Both the position numbers and the translations under genes were made by a program. The notes under the pieces were generated by a model. That model did no database searches. It was given only the letters and a program-made list of their open reading frames with translations, and was not told the DNA's origin. Shown here piece after piece: positions 41,398 to 49,476 of a stretch of 64,000 nucleotides of DNA. Each line of letters opens with the position of its first letter. Within the stretch, counting starts at the first letter, position 1. Source of the DNA: CAYLPU01 sp964385635 (GTDB lineage: Bacteria > Chloroflexota > Anaerolineae > B4-G1); the NCBI GenBank assembly GCA_964385635.1, contig CAYLPU010000009.1, positions 1 to 64,000 of the forward strand, read 5' to 3'.

Positions 41398-42529
41398 CTC
41401 GTCACCTCACCGATTGCTGTTCATCATCGCCAACTTGGGCGGCGGTGGTGCCGAACGGGCGCTGGTCAACCTTATCAACCACCTGGACCGAACCCGCTTT
41501 CAGCCGCACCTGGCCCTCTTTCAGAAGGAAGGCGTTTTCCTGGAAGCGTTAGCGCCCGACGTGCCGGTGCACGAAATTCAACCAAGAGACCTCGGCCTCT
41601 TGCACCGTAGCTGGGTCCGCGTTCGCGCCATCAAGCGCTTGTGCAACACGCTTCACCCTGCCTTGGTGATGAGCGTACTGTGGCAGGTGAACATCGTGAC
41701 GCTTCTGGCACACGCGCTCCTCAACCTGGACTGCCCGGTTGTGACGAACGAGCAGAATACACTCACAAGAGGAGCGCGAAACATCTGGCAAAGAAAATGG
41801 CTCTTCTGGCCGCTGGCGCACCGGGTATACAAGCGAGCAGCAAAAGTGATCACCATCTCGAGCGGGATCGCCTCCGAACTGCAAGACGCGCTCTCTCTAC
41901 CGCCCAGTAAGTTCCAGGTCATCAACAATCCCACCCTGGTAGACGACATACAGAACCAGGCCCACCTTCCCTCCGCATCTCTGCCTGACGAGCATTCCCG
42001 CCTGATCGCCGTAGGCAGGTTAGCCAAGCAGAAGAACTACCCTCTTCTGCTGCGGGCCACAGGGAGAGTGCTCAAAGAGGAGAACGTACATCTATACATA
42101 CTCGGAGAAGGCCCAGAGCGCCCCAATCTGGAAGAGCTGATCCGGACGCTGGGTCTCGAACGGTTCGTCGATCTACTAGGATTCCAGCCGAACCCCTTCG
42201 CCTATATGGGGCAGGCCGATGTTTTCGTGTTGAGTTCGAATTTCGAGGGCTTCGGCAATGTCATCGCCGAGGCAATGGCCCTGGGCGTGCCTGTAATCGC
42301 TACCGATTGTCCATACGGCCCGCGCGAGATTCTGGCCGATGGCAAGTACGGCCTGCTCGTACCCCCTGGCGACGAGTCCGCGCTGGTCGAGGCTATCCTA
42401 TCTTTGTTACGTGATCCAGATGCCCGCCATCAACTTGCCGTAGAAGCACGAAAACGGGCAGAGGACTTCTCTACTGAGAGAATCGTCCCTCAGTACGAAC
42501 AGTTGTTCGTAAATCTGATCGCGAATTAG
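41384..42529 (+). CDS. GT4-family glycosyltransferase
   Basis: 381 residues. N-terminal LLFIIANLGGGGAERALVNLINHLDRTRFQPHL is the acceptor side seen in PglJ/PglA-like N-acetylgalactosaminyl-transferases. Donor side: VGRLAKQKNYPLLLRA, LGEGPERPNLEEL, and EX7E in NFEGFGNVIAEAMALGVPVIATDCPYGPREI. GC content returns to the higher level from here on. Overlaps the methyltransferase by 14 bp. Confidence 0.93.
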   Translation: MPSNNSSPHRLLFIIANLGGGGAERALVNLINHLDRTRFQPHLALFQKEGVFLEALAPDVPVHEIQPRDLGLLHRSWVRVRAIKRLCNTLHPALVMSVLWQVNIVTLLAHALLNLDCPVVTNEQNTLTRGARNIWQRKWLFWPLAHRVYKRAAKVITISSGIASELQDALSLPPSKFQVINNPTLVDDIQNQAHLPSASLPDEHSRLIAVGRLAKQKNYPLLLRATGRVLKEENVHLYILGEGPERPNLEELIRTLGLERFVDLLGFQPNPFAYMGQADVFVLSSNFEGFGNVIAEAMALGVPVIATDCPYGPREILADGKYGLLVPPGDESALVEAILSLLRDPDARHQLAVEARKRAEDFSTERIVPQYEQLFVNLIAN

Positions 42530-42554
42530 GGTATCATGTGCAACGTCATTACCT

Positions 42555-43694
42555 ATGTCTGATTGCATCCCCATCCTCCACCTCATCACCGAACTAAACG
42601 TCGGCGGCGCCGAGAAGGCTCTAGCCCGACTCCTGACCCATCTGGATCGTGACCGATTCGCCCCAACCGTCGCCTGTCTTTACGGGGGAGACGGCTCTGT
42701 AGCAGACGAAATTCGCGCTCTGGACATCCCGGTGATTGATCTGAAGATGACTGCCAAGTGGCGTTGGGATGCCCTCTGGAGGCTCCACCGTCTGTTGCGC
42801 CGGGAGTGCCCAACCATCCTGCACACCTGGATGTTCCATGCCAACCTCTCCGGCCGGGTGTTGGGCCGTCTCACAGGAGTACCTATCGTCATCAGCAGCG
42901 AGCGCACGATGGGTATGGAGAGCCGCTGGCGCTACCTGCTCAATCGGATCACCGATCCACTGACCGACCAGGTGGTCTGCGTCTCGCATCAGGTCGCTGG
43001 TTTCGTCGTGCAAGAAGTGGGCATACCACGACACAAGACCGCCGTTATCCCCAACGGCATTGACCTGCAGGATTTCGAGCACCTGCCCAACAAACAGCGA
43101 GCACGTGCGGCGCTGGGGTTGTCCCCAGATCAGATGCTGGTAGGGACAGTGGCCCGGCTGGATCCAGTCAAGCGGCTGGACGTCCTGCTTCAAGCGATGC
43201 CGTCACTGCCCGATGTATGCGCCGTCATTGTCGGCGACGGGCCAGAGCAGTCGCCATTGGAGACGATGAGTGCACGATTGGAGATTGCGAGTCGCGTCCG
43301 CTTCGCCGGTCAACAAGACGACGTGCGGCCCTGGCTGGCCGCGCTGGATGTGTTTGTGCTCTCCTCAGATTGGGAAGGAATGTCTAACGCTCTATTGGAG
43401 GCAATGGCCGCTGGGCTTCCGGTCGTCGCTACGGCGGTTGGTGGTACACCGGGAGTAGTGGTGGACGGCGTCACCGGACTGCTGGCGCCTCCCCGCAACC
43501 CGGTCGCCCTGGCCGAAGCGATCACAACACTTTTGCGCAATCCCGACCTGCGGCGTGAAATGGGACAGGCCGGACGGGAACGAGTGGAGAGAGAATTCAG
43601 CGTGGTGAGGATGGTGCGAAAGACGGAGGCCCTGTATGAGGAATTGGTCAAGGTGAAGATGGGGCTGGAGTGGATCGAGGGGGCGGCCGGTTGA
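42555..43694 (+). CDS. GT4-family glycosyltransferase
   Basis: 379 residues, close in plan to the preceding GT: ILHLITELNVGGAEKALARLLTHLD, HTWMFHANLSGRV, VVCVSHQVAGF, VIPNGIDLQDFEHLP, VGTVARLDPVKRLDVLLQA, VGDGPEQSPLE, and EX7E in DWEGMSNALLEAMAAGLPVVATAVGGTPGVV. Likely a second step acting on an amino sugar or hexose. The gene ends 33 bp before a strong promoter that starts an MNT module. Confidence 0.93.
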   Translation: MSDCIPILHLITELNVGGAEKALARLLTHLDRDRFAPTVACLYGGDGSVADEIRALDIPVIDLKMTAKWRWDALWRLHRLLRRECPTILHTWMFHANLSGRVLGRLTGVPIVISSERTMGMESRWRYLLNRITDPLTDQVVCVSHQVAGFVVQEVGIPRHKTAVIPNGIDLQDFEHLPNKQRARAALGLSPDQMLVGTVARLDPVKRLDVLLQAMPSLPDVCAVIVGDGPEQSPLETMSARLEIASRVRFAGQQDDVRPWLAALDVFVLSSDWEGMSNALLEAMAAGLPVVATAVGGTPGVVVDGVTGLLAPPRNPVALAEAITTLLRNPDLRREMGQAGRERVEREFSVVRMVRKTEALYEELVKVKMGLEWIEGAAG

Positions 43695-43726
43695 ATGGGA
43701 TACGACGAGTGACAAACTGCCCACAG

Positions 43727-43755
43727 GTGACATCAGACGGCAACTATGGTATACT
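43727..43755 (+). promoter_or_regulatory. Promoter of the second MNT module
   Basis: GTGACA, 17-bp spacer, TATACT with a TGn extension, 27 bp before the gene; five of six matches in both boxes. Confidence 0.78.
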
Positions 43756-43782
43756 TGGCGTAGGTAAGTGTGGAGAAAGACA

Positions 43783-44211
43783 ATGACCGGTGCGAGTATG
43801 CCAGCGACAGTTCCCATTCAGATCGAAACGTACCGTCGCACCTTTCGGCAGCGGATGCAACGCGAGCGGGAAGAGCGGGAAGAGCGGCGACGGCGGGCGC
43901 TGCAGGCCGCGCGGGAGAAGGCCCCGGTCATCCTGGCAGGGTACCCATCCGTGCGACGGGCCTACCTGTTCGGCTCCGTCACCCGGCCTGGCGCTTTTCA
44001 TCCGGCCTCGGACATTGACATTGCCCTGGAAGGGACGACGGCGGAAGAGTATTTCGCTGTATGGCGGGATTTGGACCGTGCCCTGTCCGATTGGATGGTA
44101 GACGTGCGTGAAATCAACGATTCCTCTTCCTTCGCCAACCTGATCCGCGAAACAGGAATACTGATCTATGAACGAGACAGTCCGCCTACTGCAAAGCGAG
44201 ATCCGATCTGA
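43783..44211 (+). CDS. MNT-type nucleotidyltransferase with charged N-terminal helix
   Basis: 142 residues. The first 50 form a highly charged helix (REREEREERRRRALQAARE), then the pol-beta nucleotidyltransferase motif AYLFGSVTRPGAFHPASDIDIALEG and a strand with VDVREIND. Start at ATG 43783, where GGAGAAAG is properly spaced; a GTG at 43768 is in frame. Likely antitoxin of a HEPN partner, but the partner frame (44168) is cut short, so the module looks broken. Confidence 0.8.
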   Translation: MTGASMPATVPIQIETYRRTFRQRMQREREEREERRRRALQAAREKAPVILAGYPSVRRAYLFGSVTRPGAFHPASDIDIALEGTTAEEYFAVWRDLDRALSDWMVDVREINDSSSFANLIRETGILIYERDSPPTAKRDPI

Positions 44212-44263
44212 TTTAGAGGACATCGCCCAGGCCTACGAAAGGCTGAACCAATTCGCCGATTGA
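44168..44263 (+). pseudogene. Truncated HEPN partner (first 31 codons)
   Basis: ATG 44168 overlaps the MNT gene by 44 bp and codes MNETVRLLQSEIRSDLEDIA and about 11 more residues before TGA 44261. This is the start of a HEPN/nucleotidyltransferase-substrate-binding helix bundle, but the RxxxxH catalytic part is missing. What follows is glycosyltransferase debris, so a deletion likely removed the rest. Confidence 0.65.
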
Positions 44264-44336
44264 GATGCCCGCGACTGAAGGTATTGACCGAGCAGTTTTG
44301 GCTTGGAAATCACGATCACTTTGCCGGTCAACGAGA

Positions 44337-44428
44337 CGCGTGGGAGGCACGCCGGAGGTGGTCGTGGGGGGATCGTTCGGCAGGCCGAGGCTCTCTACGA
44401 AACACTACTGCGCGAGAAAGGATACTGA
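44337..44428 (+). pseudogene. Relic of a GT4 glycosyltransferase gene
   Basis: One frame reads RRVGGTPEVVVGG, the usual donor-site loop of GT4 enzymes; a second frame reads RQAEALYETLLREKGY and stops at 44428, the usual GT4 C-terminus. The roughly 50 residues that should lie between are gone. The relic ends directly against the ATG of the SDR gene. Confidence 0.6.
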
Positions 44429-45373
44429 ATGGCTCTCTACCTGGTCACCGGCGGAGCCGGCTTCATCGGCTCCAACATTGTAGCGGAACTGGTGCGGCGC
44501 GGGGAACGGGTGCGCGTGCTGGATGACTTCAGCACCGGCCGGCGGGAGAATCTCGCCCCGTTCCTGGAGCACATCGAACTTATCAAGGGCGACCTGCGAG
44601 ACCTGCCCACCGTGCGCCGGGCGGTGGAAGGGGTGGACTACATCCTGCACCAGGCCGCTCTGCCCTCAGTGCAGCGTTCGATTGATGACCCTCTCGCAAC
44701 TAACGCCACCAATATCACCGGCACCCTGAACCTCTTGCTCGCTGCCCACGAGGCTGGCGCAAGGCGTGTCGTCTTCGCCTCCTCCTCCGCCATCTACGGT
44801 GATAGTCCCACCCTTCCCAAGCGGGAGGATATGCTTCCTCAGCCCAAGTCGCCCTACGCCGTCTCTAAACTGACCGGAGAGCACTACTGCCGCACCTTCA
44901 CCGAAGTGCACGGGTTGGAAACGGCATGCCTGCGCTACTTCAACGTCTTCGGCCCCCACCAGGACCCCGCCTCCGAATACGCAGCGGTCATTCCCAAATT
45001 CATCACCGCTATGCTGCGGGGCAAACCCCCTACCATCTACGGTGACGGACTCCAATCCCGCGACTTCACTTACGTCTCCAACGTCGTACACGCCAACCTG
45101 CTGGCCGCCACCGCTCCCGGCGTCGCCGGTCGGGTGCTCAACGTCGCCTGCGGGCAGCGGTATACCCTCCTGGATCTGATCGCCATCCTCAACGACATCC
45201 TGGGCACTCAGATCATGCCCGTCCACACCGATCCTCACCCTGGCGACGTGCGCCACTCACTGGCCGACATGACGGCCGCGCAGGAAGTCCTGGGCTACCG
45301 GACCGGGGTGGACTTTCACGAAGGGCTGCGACGGACGGTGACATGGTACAAGAAACACACCACCGCAGCATAA
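44429..45373 (+). CDS. NAD-dependent UDP-sugar epimerase (extended SDR)
   Basis: 314 residues. TGGAGFIGSNIV at the start (NAD site), HQAALPSVQRSIDDP, SSSAIYGD (catalytic Ser), YAVSK (YxxxK). The motif HQAALPSVQRSIDDPLATNATNITGTLNLL and YRTGVDFHEGL are typical of the UDP-GlcNAc/UDP-glucose 4-epimerase WbpP/GalE branch. Makes UDP-Gal(NAc) or similar for the polysaccharide. The gene overlaps the next GT frame. Confidence 0.92.
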   Translation: MALYLVTGGAGFIGSNIVAELVRRGERVRVLDDFSTGRRENLAPFLEHIELIKGDLRDLPTVRRAVEGVDYILHQAALPSVQRSIDDPLATNATNITGTLNLLLAAHEAGARRVVFASSSAIYGDSPTLPKREDMLPQPKSPYAVSKLTGEHYCRTFTEVHGLETACLRYFNVFGPHQDPASEYAAVIPKFITAMLRGKPPTIYGDGLQSRDFTYVSNVVHANLLAATAPGVAGRVLNVACGQRYTLLDLIAILNDILGTQIMPVHTDPHPGDVRHSLADMTAAQEVLGYRTGVDFHEGLRRTVTWYKKHTTAA

Positions 45374-46548
45374 GTGTCTCTGTGACCAAAACCAGCGTCC
45401 TACAAATCATCACCCGCCTGATCGTTGGCGGAGCACAGGAAACCGTTGTGCTCACTGCCGACATGCTTGACAAATCGCGGTGGACCGTGCATATCCTCTC
45501 CGGTCCGCAGACCGGTTCGGAGGGCAGCCTCATCGAACACGTCCGTGAGCGGGGTGTCCCCCTCACCATCGAACCGGCACTCGTGCGCGAGATCAACCCC
45601 ATCAAAGACTTGCTGGCTTTCACCCGCCTGACGCGCTTCATCAAGCGTGGTCGTTACACCATCGTCCACACTAACAGCAGCAAGGCCGGCATCCTGGGCC
45701 GGTGGGCCGCTTACCTGGCCGGCGTCCCCATCATCGTGCACACGGTGCACGGCTGGGGGCATCACGATCGCCAACATCCTCTGGTGCGCCGCTTCTACCT
45801 CCTGCTGGAACAGATCACCCAGCGTATCACCGACAAACTCATCGTCGTCTCCTTCCGGGATACCGAGAAAGGGCTGGCCGACGGCATCGGTACGCCGGAG
45901 AAGTACATCACCATCCGCAGCGGCATTGAACTGGACCGCTTCCGACGGCCCTCCCGGCCACGGGAGGCTGTCCGGGCCAAAATGGGGATTCCCCTGGACG
46001 CAGATGTGGTCGGCACAGTGACGCGGCTTTCGCCCCAGAAGGCTCCTCTCGACTTCACGATCGCGGCGGCGCAGGTGGCGGCACGGAGGCCCGACGTCCA
46101 CTTCGTCATCGTGGGCGACGGTCCGCTGCGGGCTGACGTGGAGGCGCAGGTGGATGCCCTGAAACTCGCCGATCGCGTTCACCTCACCGGCCTGCGCCGC
46201 GACGTTCCCGACCTAATGCACGCTTTCGACGTCTTCGCGCTGACCTCGCTGTGGGAGGGACTGCCCCGGGTCCTGCCCCAGGCGATGGCGGCCAGGCTGC
46301 CCATCGTCGCCACAGCGGTGGACGGCAACGCCGAGGCGGTGACGGATGGGGACAATGGCTTCCTGACGCCTCCCGGAGACCCCCAGGCGATGGCCTCTGC
46401 GCTGCTGCGGCTGCTGGAGAACCCGGCCCTGGCCATGGGGATGGGCAACGCCAATCGAACCCGGGCTGAGGTCTTCGATGTGCACAAGATGGTCAGCGAC
46501 ATCGCAGTTCTCTACGAGGCGCTCCTGGCAGAGCGCACTCAGCGCTGA
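45343..46548 (+). CDS. GT4-family glycosyltransferase
   Basis: About 401 residues from ATG 45343; GTG 45376, just past the SDR stop, is an alternative start that fits the family better at the N-terminus (TSVLQIITRLIVGGAQETVVL). Middle HTVHGWGHHD and KYITIRSGIELDRF, donor side VGTVTRLSPQKAPLDF, VGDGPLRADVE. In the EX7E motif (LWEGLPRVLPQAMAARLPIVAT) the second Glu is Gln, as in a known branch of the family. Confidence 0.9.
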   Translation: MVQETHHRSISVSVTKTSVLQIITRLIVGGAQETVVLTADMLDKSRWTVHILSGPQTGSEGSLIEHVRERGVPLTIEPALVREINPIKDLLAFTRLTRFIKRGRYTIVHTNSSKAGILGRWAAYLAGVPIIVHTVHGWGHHDRQHPLVRRFYLLLEQITQRITDKLIVVSFRDTEKGLADGIGTPEKYITIRSGIELDRFRRPSRPREAVRAKMGIPLDADVVGTVTRLSPQKAPLDFTIAAAQVAARRPDVHFVIVGDGPLRADVEAQVDALKLADRVHLTGLRRDVPDLMHAFDVFALTSLWEGLPRVLPQAMAARLPIVATAVDGNAEAVTDGDNGFLTPPGDPQAMASALLRLLENPALAMGMGNANRTRAEVFDVHKMVSDIAVLYEALLAERTQR

Positions 46549-46555
46549 CCTCCGG

Positions 46556-46584
46556 TTGCAGTATTCTCCGCTGTGGCGTATAAT
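46556..46584 (+). promoter_or_regulatory. Promoter of the third MNT/HEPN module
   Basis: TTGCAG, 17-bp spacer, perfect TATAAT, 25 bp before the gene. Confidence 0.65.
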
Positions 46585-46608
46585 GATCGTCGGAGTGAGG
46601 AGCAGGCA

Positions 46609-47112
46609 ATGGAAACAGCGAGCGAGAGCACACGGCGGGAACAGTCCCGGACTCCCCGGCTGGACGAAACTGGCATCAAGGCCTTCCTGTCCATGCAGCC
46701 GGATGTGGTCGCGGCCTACCTCTTTGGCTCCCTGGCAGAGGAGCGGGCAACGGTCCACTCCGACGTGGATATCGCCGTCCTGCTCGCCGGCGGTTCCGAC
46801 CCGCTAGCGGTGGGGGACCGCCAGTTGGAGCTGATGGGCGAACTGGAACGGTTTGCCGACCGGGAGGTGGACGTGGTCATCCTGAACACCGCCCCGCCCA
46901 TCCTCCAGCACCAGGTGCTCCGGCACGGGCGGCTGCTCTTCGAGCGCGACCGGCGGGCGCGGGTGGAGTTCGAGGTGCAGGCTGGGCAGATCTATGCCGA
47001 CTTAAAGCCGATGTACGACTTCCACACCCGTGACTTGCTGCAGAAAATCAAGGAGGTGGGCCTTGGGGGACGCAGACGACGTCGTCACCAGCCGGCTCAG
47101 GCTACTCGCTGA
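46609..47112 (+). CDS. MNT-type nucleotidyltransferase (antitoxin)
   Basis: 167 residues. Core AYLFGSLAEERATVHSDVDIAVLLAGG (GSx10DxD) and VDVVILNTAPPILQHQVLRHGRLLFERD, the MntA pattern. ATG 46609 has a GAGGAG site; the frame upstream is promoter. The gene overlaps the HEPN toxin by 50 bp, and the Arg-rich last residues come from the shared stretch. Confidence 0.85.
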   Translation: METASESTRREQSRTPRLDETGIKAFLSMQPDVVAAYLFGSLAEERATVHSDVDIAVLLAGGSDPLAVGDRQLELMGELERFADREVDVVILNTAPPILQHQVLRHGRLLFERDRRARVEFEVQAGQIYADLKPMYDFHTRDLLQKIKEVGLGGRRRRRHQPAQATR

Positions 47113-47494
47113 GTATGTGGACGAACTGCTCGACTACAGGGCGCAGGCCAGCAGTTTCCGGGTCTACCAGGACAACAAGATGCTACGCCGTGCCGTCGAA
47201 CGCGCTCTCCAGGTGGCCGTGGAGGCCTGCCTGGACATTGGCCGGCGCATCATCGCCCTGGAGGGATTCCGGTATCCGGAGAACAACCAGGACGTCTTCC
47301 GGGGTCTAGCCGAAGAAGGAGTAGTGTCAGCGGACCTCCTACCGACGCTGCTGGAAATGGCCCGATTCCGCAACCTGATCGTCCACGACTACGCCCGGAT
47401 TGACGATGCCAGGGTATACGGCATCCTGAAGAAGCGGTTGAGTGACTTTGACGCCTTCGCTGAAGCAGTCCGGGCCTACCTTGAGGAGGAGTGA
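47063..47494 (+). CDS. HEPN-domain protein, HepT-like toxin
   Basis: 143 residues, helical, with the RNase motif RFRNLIVHDYARID (RNxxVHxY) near residue 105. Start TTG 47063: AAGGAGGTG is well placed upstream, whereas the longer frame from 47030 has none. With the MNT gene at 46609 this is a complete type VII-like module inside the EPS locus. Confidence 0.85.
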   Translation: MGDADDVVTSRLRLLAEYVDELLDYRAQASSFRVYQDNKMLRRAVERALQVAVEACLDIGRRIIALEGFRYPENNQDVFRGLAEEGVVSADLLPTLLEMARFRNLIVHDYARIDDARVYGILKKRLSDFDAFAEAVRAYLEEE

Positions 47495-47598
47495 TATCCG
47501 CAAGAGGTGAACTGCCTCAGGTGTATCAAGATACTGCAGGCGAGCGCTGATTGAGCGCCGTCCCGAGTCTGTCGAGACCTGACAATTGGAGAAGCGCC

Positions 47599-48204
47599 AT
47601 GTCACCAGCAGTGGAGACCAAAACAGCAGAACTGACCCTGGAAGTAGCCCAACTCTGGCCCCCTCGCGGCCAGTGGACGGAGACCGATTACTTCGCCCTG
47701 CCCGATACCGGCCGGCTCACCGAACTTTCCAAAGGAGAACTTATTGTGCCTCCTCATCCTACGGACACACATCAGGCTGTCGTGGGCAGAATGTACCGGC
47801 GCCTGTGGGACTTCGTGGAGCAGCATGACCTGGGCACAGTGCGCTTCGCCCCGCTCCCTGTACGTCTCTGGCCGGGCAAGATCCGCGAGCCGGACGTGCT
47901 CTTCGTCTCCCACGAACACGCCGACCGCATCGGGGAGCAGTTCTACGGCCCTCCGGACCTGGTGATGGAAATCCTGTCCGCTGGCACATGGCGCACCGAC
48001 CGGCTGGAGAAAATGGTCGAGTATGCCCAGGCGGACATCCAGGAGTACTGGCTTGTGGACCCGCAAGCAGAGACTATAGAAGTGCTTGTGTTGCGTGAGG
48101 GGGCTTATGTGTTGCTGGACAAGTGGGGCACAGGCGAGACCGCCCGGTCGGAATTGCTGGAAGGATTCGAGGTGGCAGTCAATGAGGTGTTTGGCTCAGA
48201 GTGA
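47599..48204 (+). CDS. Uma2/DUF820-family PD-(D/E)XK endonuclease-like protein
   Basis: 201 residues: YFALPDTGRLTELSKGELIVPPHPTDTHQAVVG, RLWPGKIREPDVLFVSHEHADR, PPDLVMEILSAGTWRTDRLEKMVEYAQADIQEYWLVDP. This is the Uma2 fold, with EPDV and VMEILS carrying the acidic residues of a restriction-like nuclease. Uma2 proteins occur in many copies in Chloroflexota and cyanobacteria; the natural substrate is unknown. ATG 47599 is preceded by TTGGAGAAG. Just before a GT gene, 6 bp apart. Confidence 0.85.
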   Translation: MSPAVETKTAELTLEVAQLWPPRGQWTETDYFALPDTGRLTELSKGELIVPPHPTDTHQAVVGRMYRRLWDFVEQHDLGTVRFAPLPVRLWPGKIREPDVLFVSHEHADRIGEQFYGPPDLVMEILSAGTWRTDRLEKMVEYAQADIQEYWLVDPQAETIEVLVLREGAYVLLDKWGTGETARSELLEGFEVAVNEVFGSE

Positions 48205-48210
48205 GCGCCT

Positions 48211-49335
48211 ATGGCGATCTACGTGGACGTCTCCGCCGCCGTTCACCGCCGCGCAGGGCTGGGGCGGTATGCCGAGAGCCTGGCCCGCGCTCTGGTCGCC
48301 GCTCACCCGGACCGTTACGCCCTGTTCTACAACCGCGGGCGGGGGGTGGAGCCGCTGGCAGGCCTGGAGCACCTGCCCACCCGCACAGTTTCGCTGGGCT
48401 ACAAACCGTACCGTTTGCTGGTCTGGCTGGGGCAACTGGCCGGCGTTGGTTTTGACCGGCTCATCCCCGACGCCGGACTCTTCCACGCCACTGAGCATCT
48501 TCTGCCGTCGTTGCGATCCATTCCCTCCATCCTCACCGTCCACGATCTCATCTTCCGCCACCTGCCATCCCACCACAAGCCCCTCAATCGCTGGTATCTG
48601 AACCTGACCATGCCCCTCTACTGCCGTCGAGCCACCCACATCATCGCCATCTCCGAGTGCACCCGGCGCGACCTGATCGGTACATACGGTCTCTCGCCAG
48701 AGAAAATCACGGTCATCTACGAGGCAGCCGGCCCTCGCTTTCGGCCCCAGCCACCGGAGGCAGTGACCTCCGTCCATACCCGGTACAGTCTCCCGGACCG
48801 CTACCTGCTCTTCGTCGGCACCATCGAACCGCGCAAGAACCTGACCCGGCTATTGACCGCCTTTGAGGCAATCCATTCCAAGGAGATGACCGACGGGCTA
48901 GTAATCGTAGGGAGGCGGGGTTGGCTATACAAAGATTTTTTTGCCCGGCTGGAGCAATCGCCAGTCAGAGACGCTGTCCTCTTCCCCGGCTATGTACCCG
49001 ACGAGGACCTGCCAGCCATCTACGCTGGAGCGCAGGCACTGGTCTTCCCCAGCCTCTACGAGGGCTTCGGCCTGCCGGTGCTGGAGGCGCTGGCCTGCGG
49101 GACCCCCGTCGTGGCCTCCCGCGCCTCCAGCATCCCAGAGGTCGGTGGAGGGGCTGTGTTGTACTTCAACCCTGCCAGTGCAGGAGAGATAACCGAGGCA
49201 ATCCACCTCGTCCTGCAAGATCCTGACCTGCGAGAAGAGATGCGAGAGCGTGGAATGACCCAGGCGGCCCGGTTCTCGTGGGATCAGGTAGCAATCGAGA
49301 CAGAAGCCGTGTACGATGTTGCGCAGAAGGCTTGA
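48211..49335 (+). CDS. GT4-family glycosyltransferase
   Basis: 374 residues of the mannosyltransferase-like (MtfB/WbaZ) branch: YVDVSAAVHRRAGLGRYAESLARAL, LTVHDLIF, AISECTRRDLI, FVGTIEPRKNLTRLL, VGRRGWLYKDFF, VLFPGYVPDEDLPAIYAGA, and EX7E in LYEGFGLPVLEALACGTPVVASRASSIPEVGG. Its stop overlaps the -35 of the promoter for the following SDR gene. Confidence 0.94.
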   Translation: MAIYVDVSAAVHRRAGLGRYAESLARALVAAHPDRYALFYNRGRGVEPLAGLEHLPTRTVSLGYKPYRLLVWLGQLAGVGFDRLIPDAGLFHATEHLLPSLRSIPSILTVHDLIFRHLPSHHKPLNRWYLNLTMPLYCRRATHIIAISECTRRDLIGTYGLSPEKITVIYEAAGPRFRPQPPEAVTSVHTRYSLPDRYLLFVGTIEPRKNLTRLLTAFEAIHSKEMTDGLVIVGRRGWLYKDFFARLEQSPVRDAVLFPGYVPDEDLPAIYAGAQALVFPSLYEGFGLPVLEALACGTPVVASRASSIPEVGGGAVLYFNPASAGEITEAIHLVLQDPDLREEMRERGMTQAARFSWDQVAIETEAVYDVAQKA

Positions 49336-49359
49336 CTTTTGGTCTGCCTGGGGTATGAT
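49332..49359 (+). promoter_or_regulatory. Promoter before the SDR gene at 49477
   Basis: TTGACT, 16-bp spacer, TATGAT; five of six in both boxes. It would give an untranslated leader of about 110 nt. Confidence 0.65.
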
Positions 49360-49368
49360 ATGTCCAGT

Positions 49369-49450
49369 CGCTCAAAGGGTGGTTTGCACGCTCAAAGGGG
49401 GTTTGCAACCCCCGTTCACCAATAGAGTGCTCAATCAAGTCGAGCGACTT
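49369..49450 (+). repeat. Direct repeat and hairpins in the leader of the SDR gene
   Basis: CGCTCAAAGGG(T)GGTTTGCA occurs twice in a row (49369-49388 and 49389-49407). The second copy forms GGGGGTT/AACCCCC (49397-49413), and a perfect AAGTCG/CGACTT hairpin follows at 49437-49450. Could be a leader control element; no T-run follows. Confidence 0.55.
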
Positions 49451-49476
49451 CTCCCACCCCAGGAGGGGATAGAACT

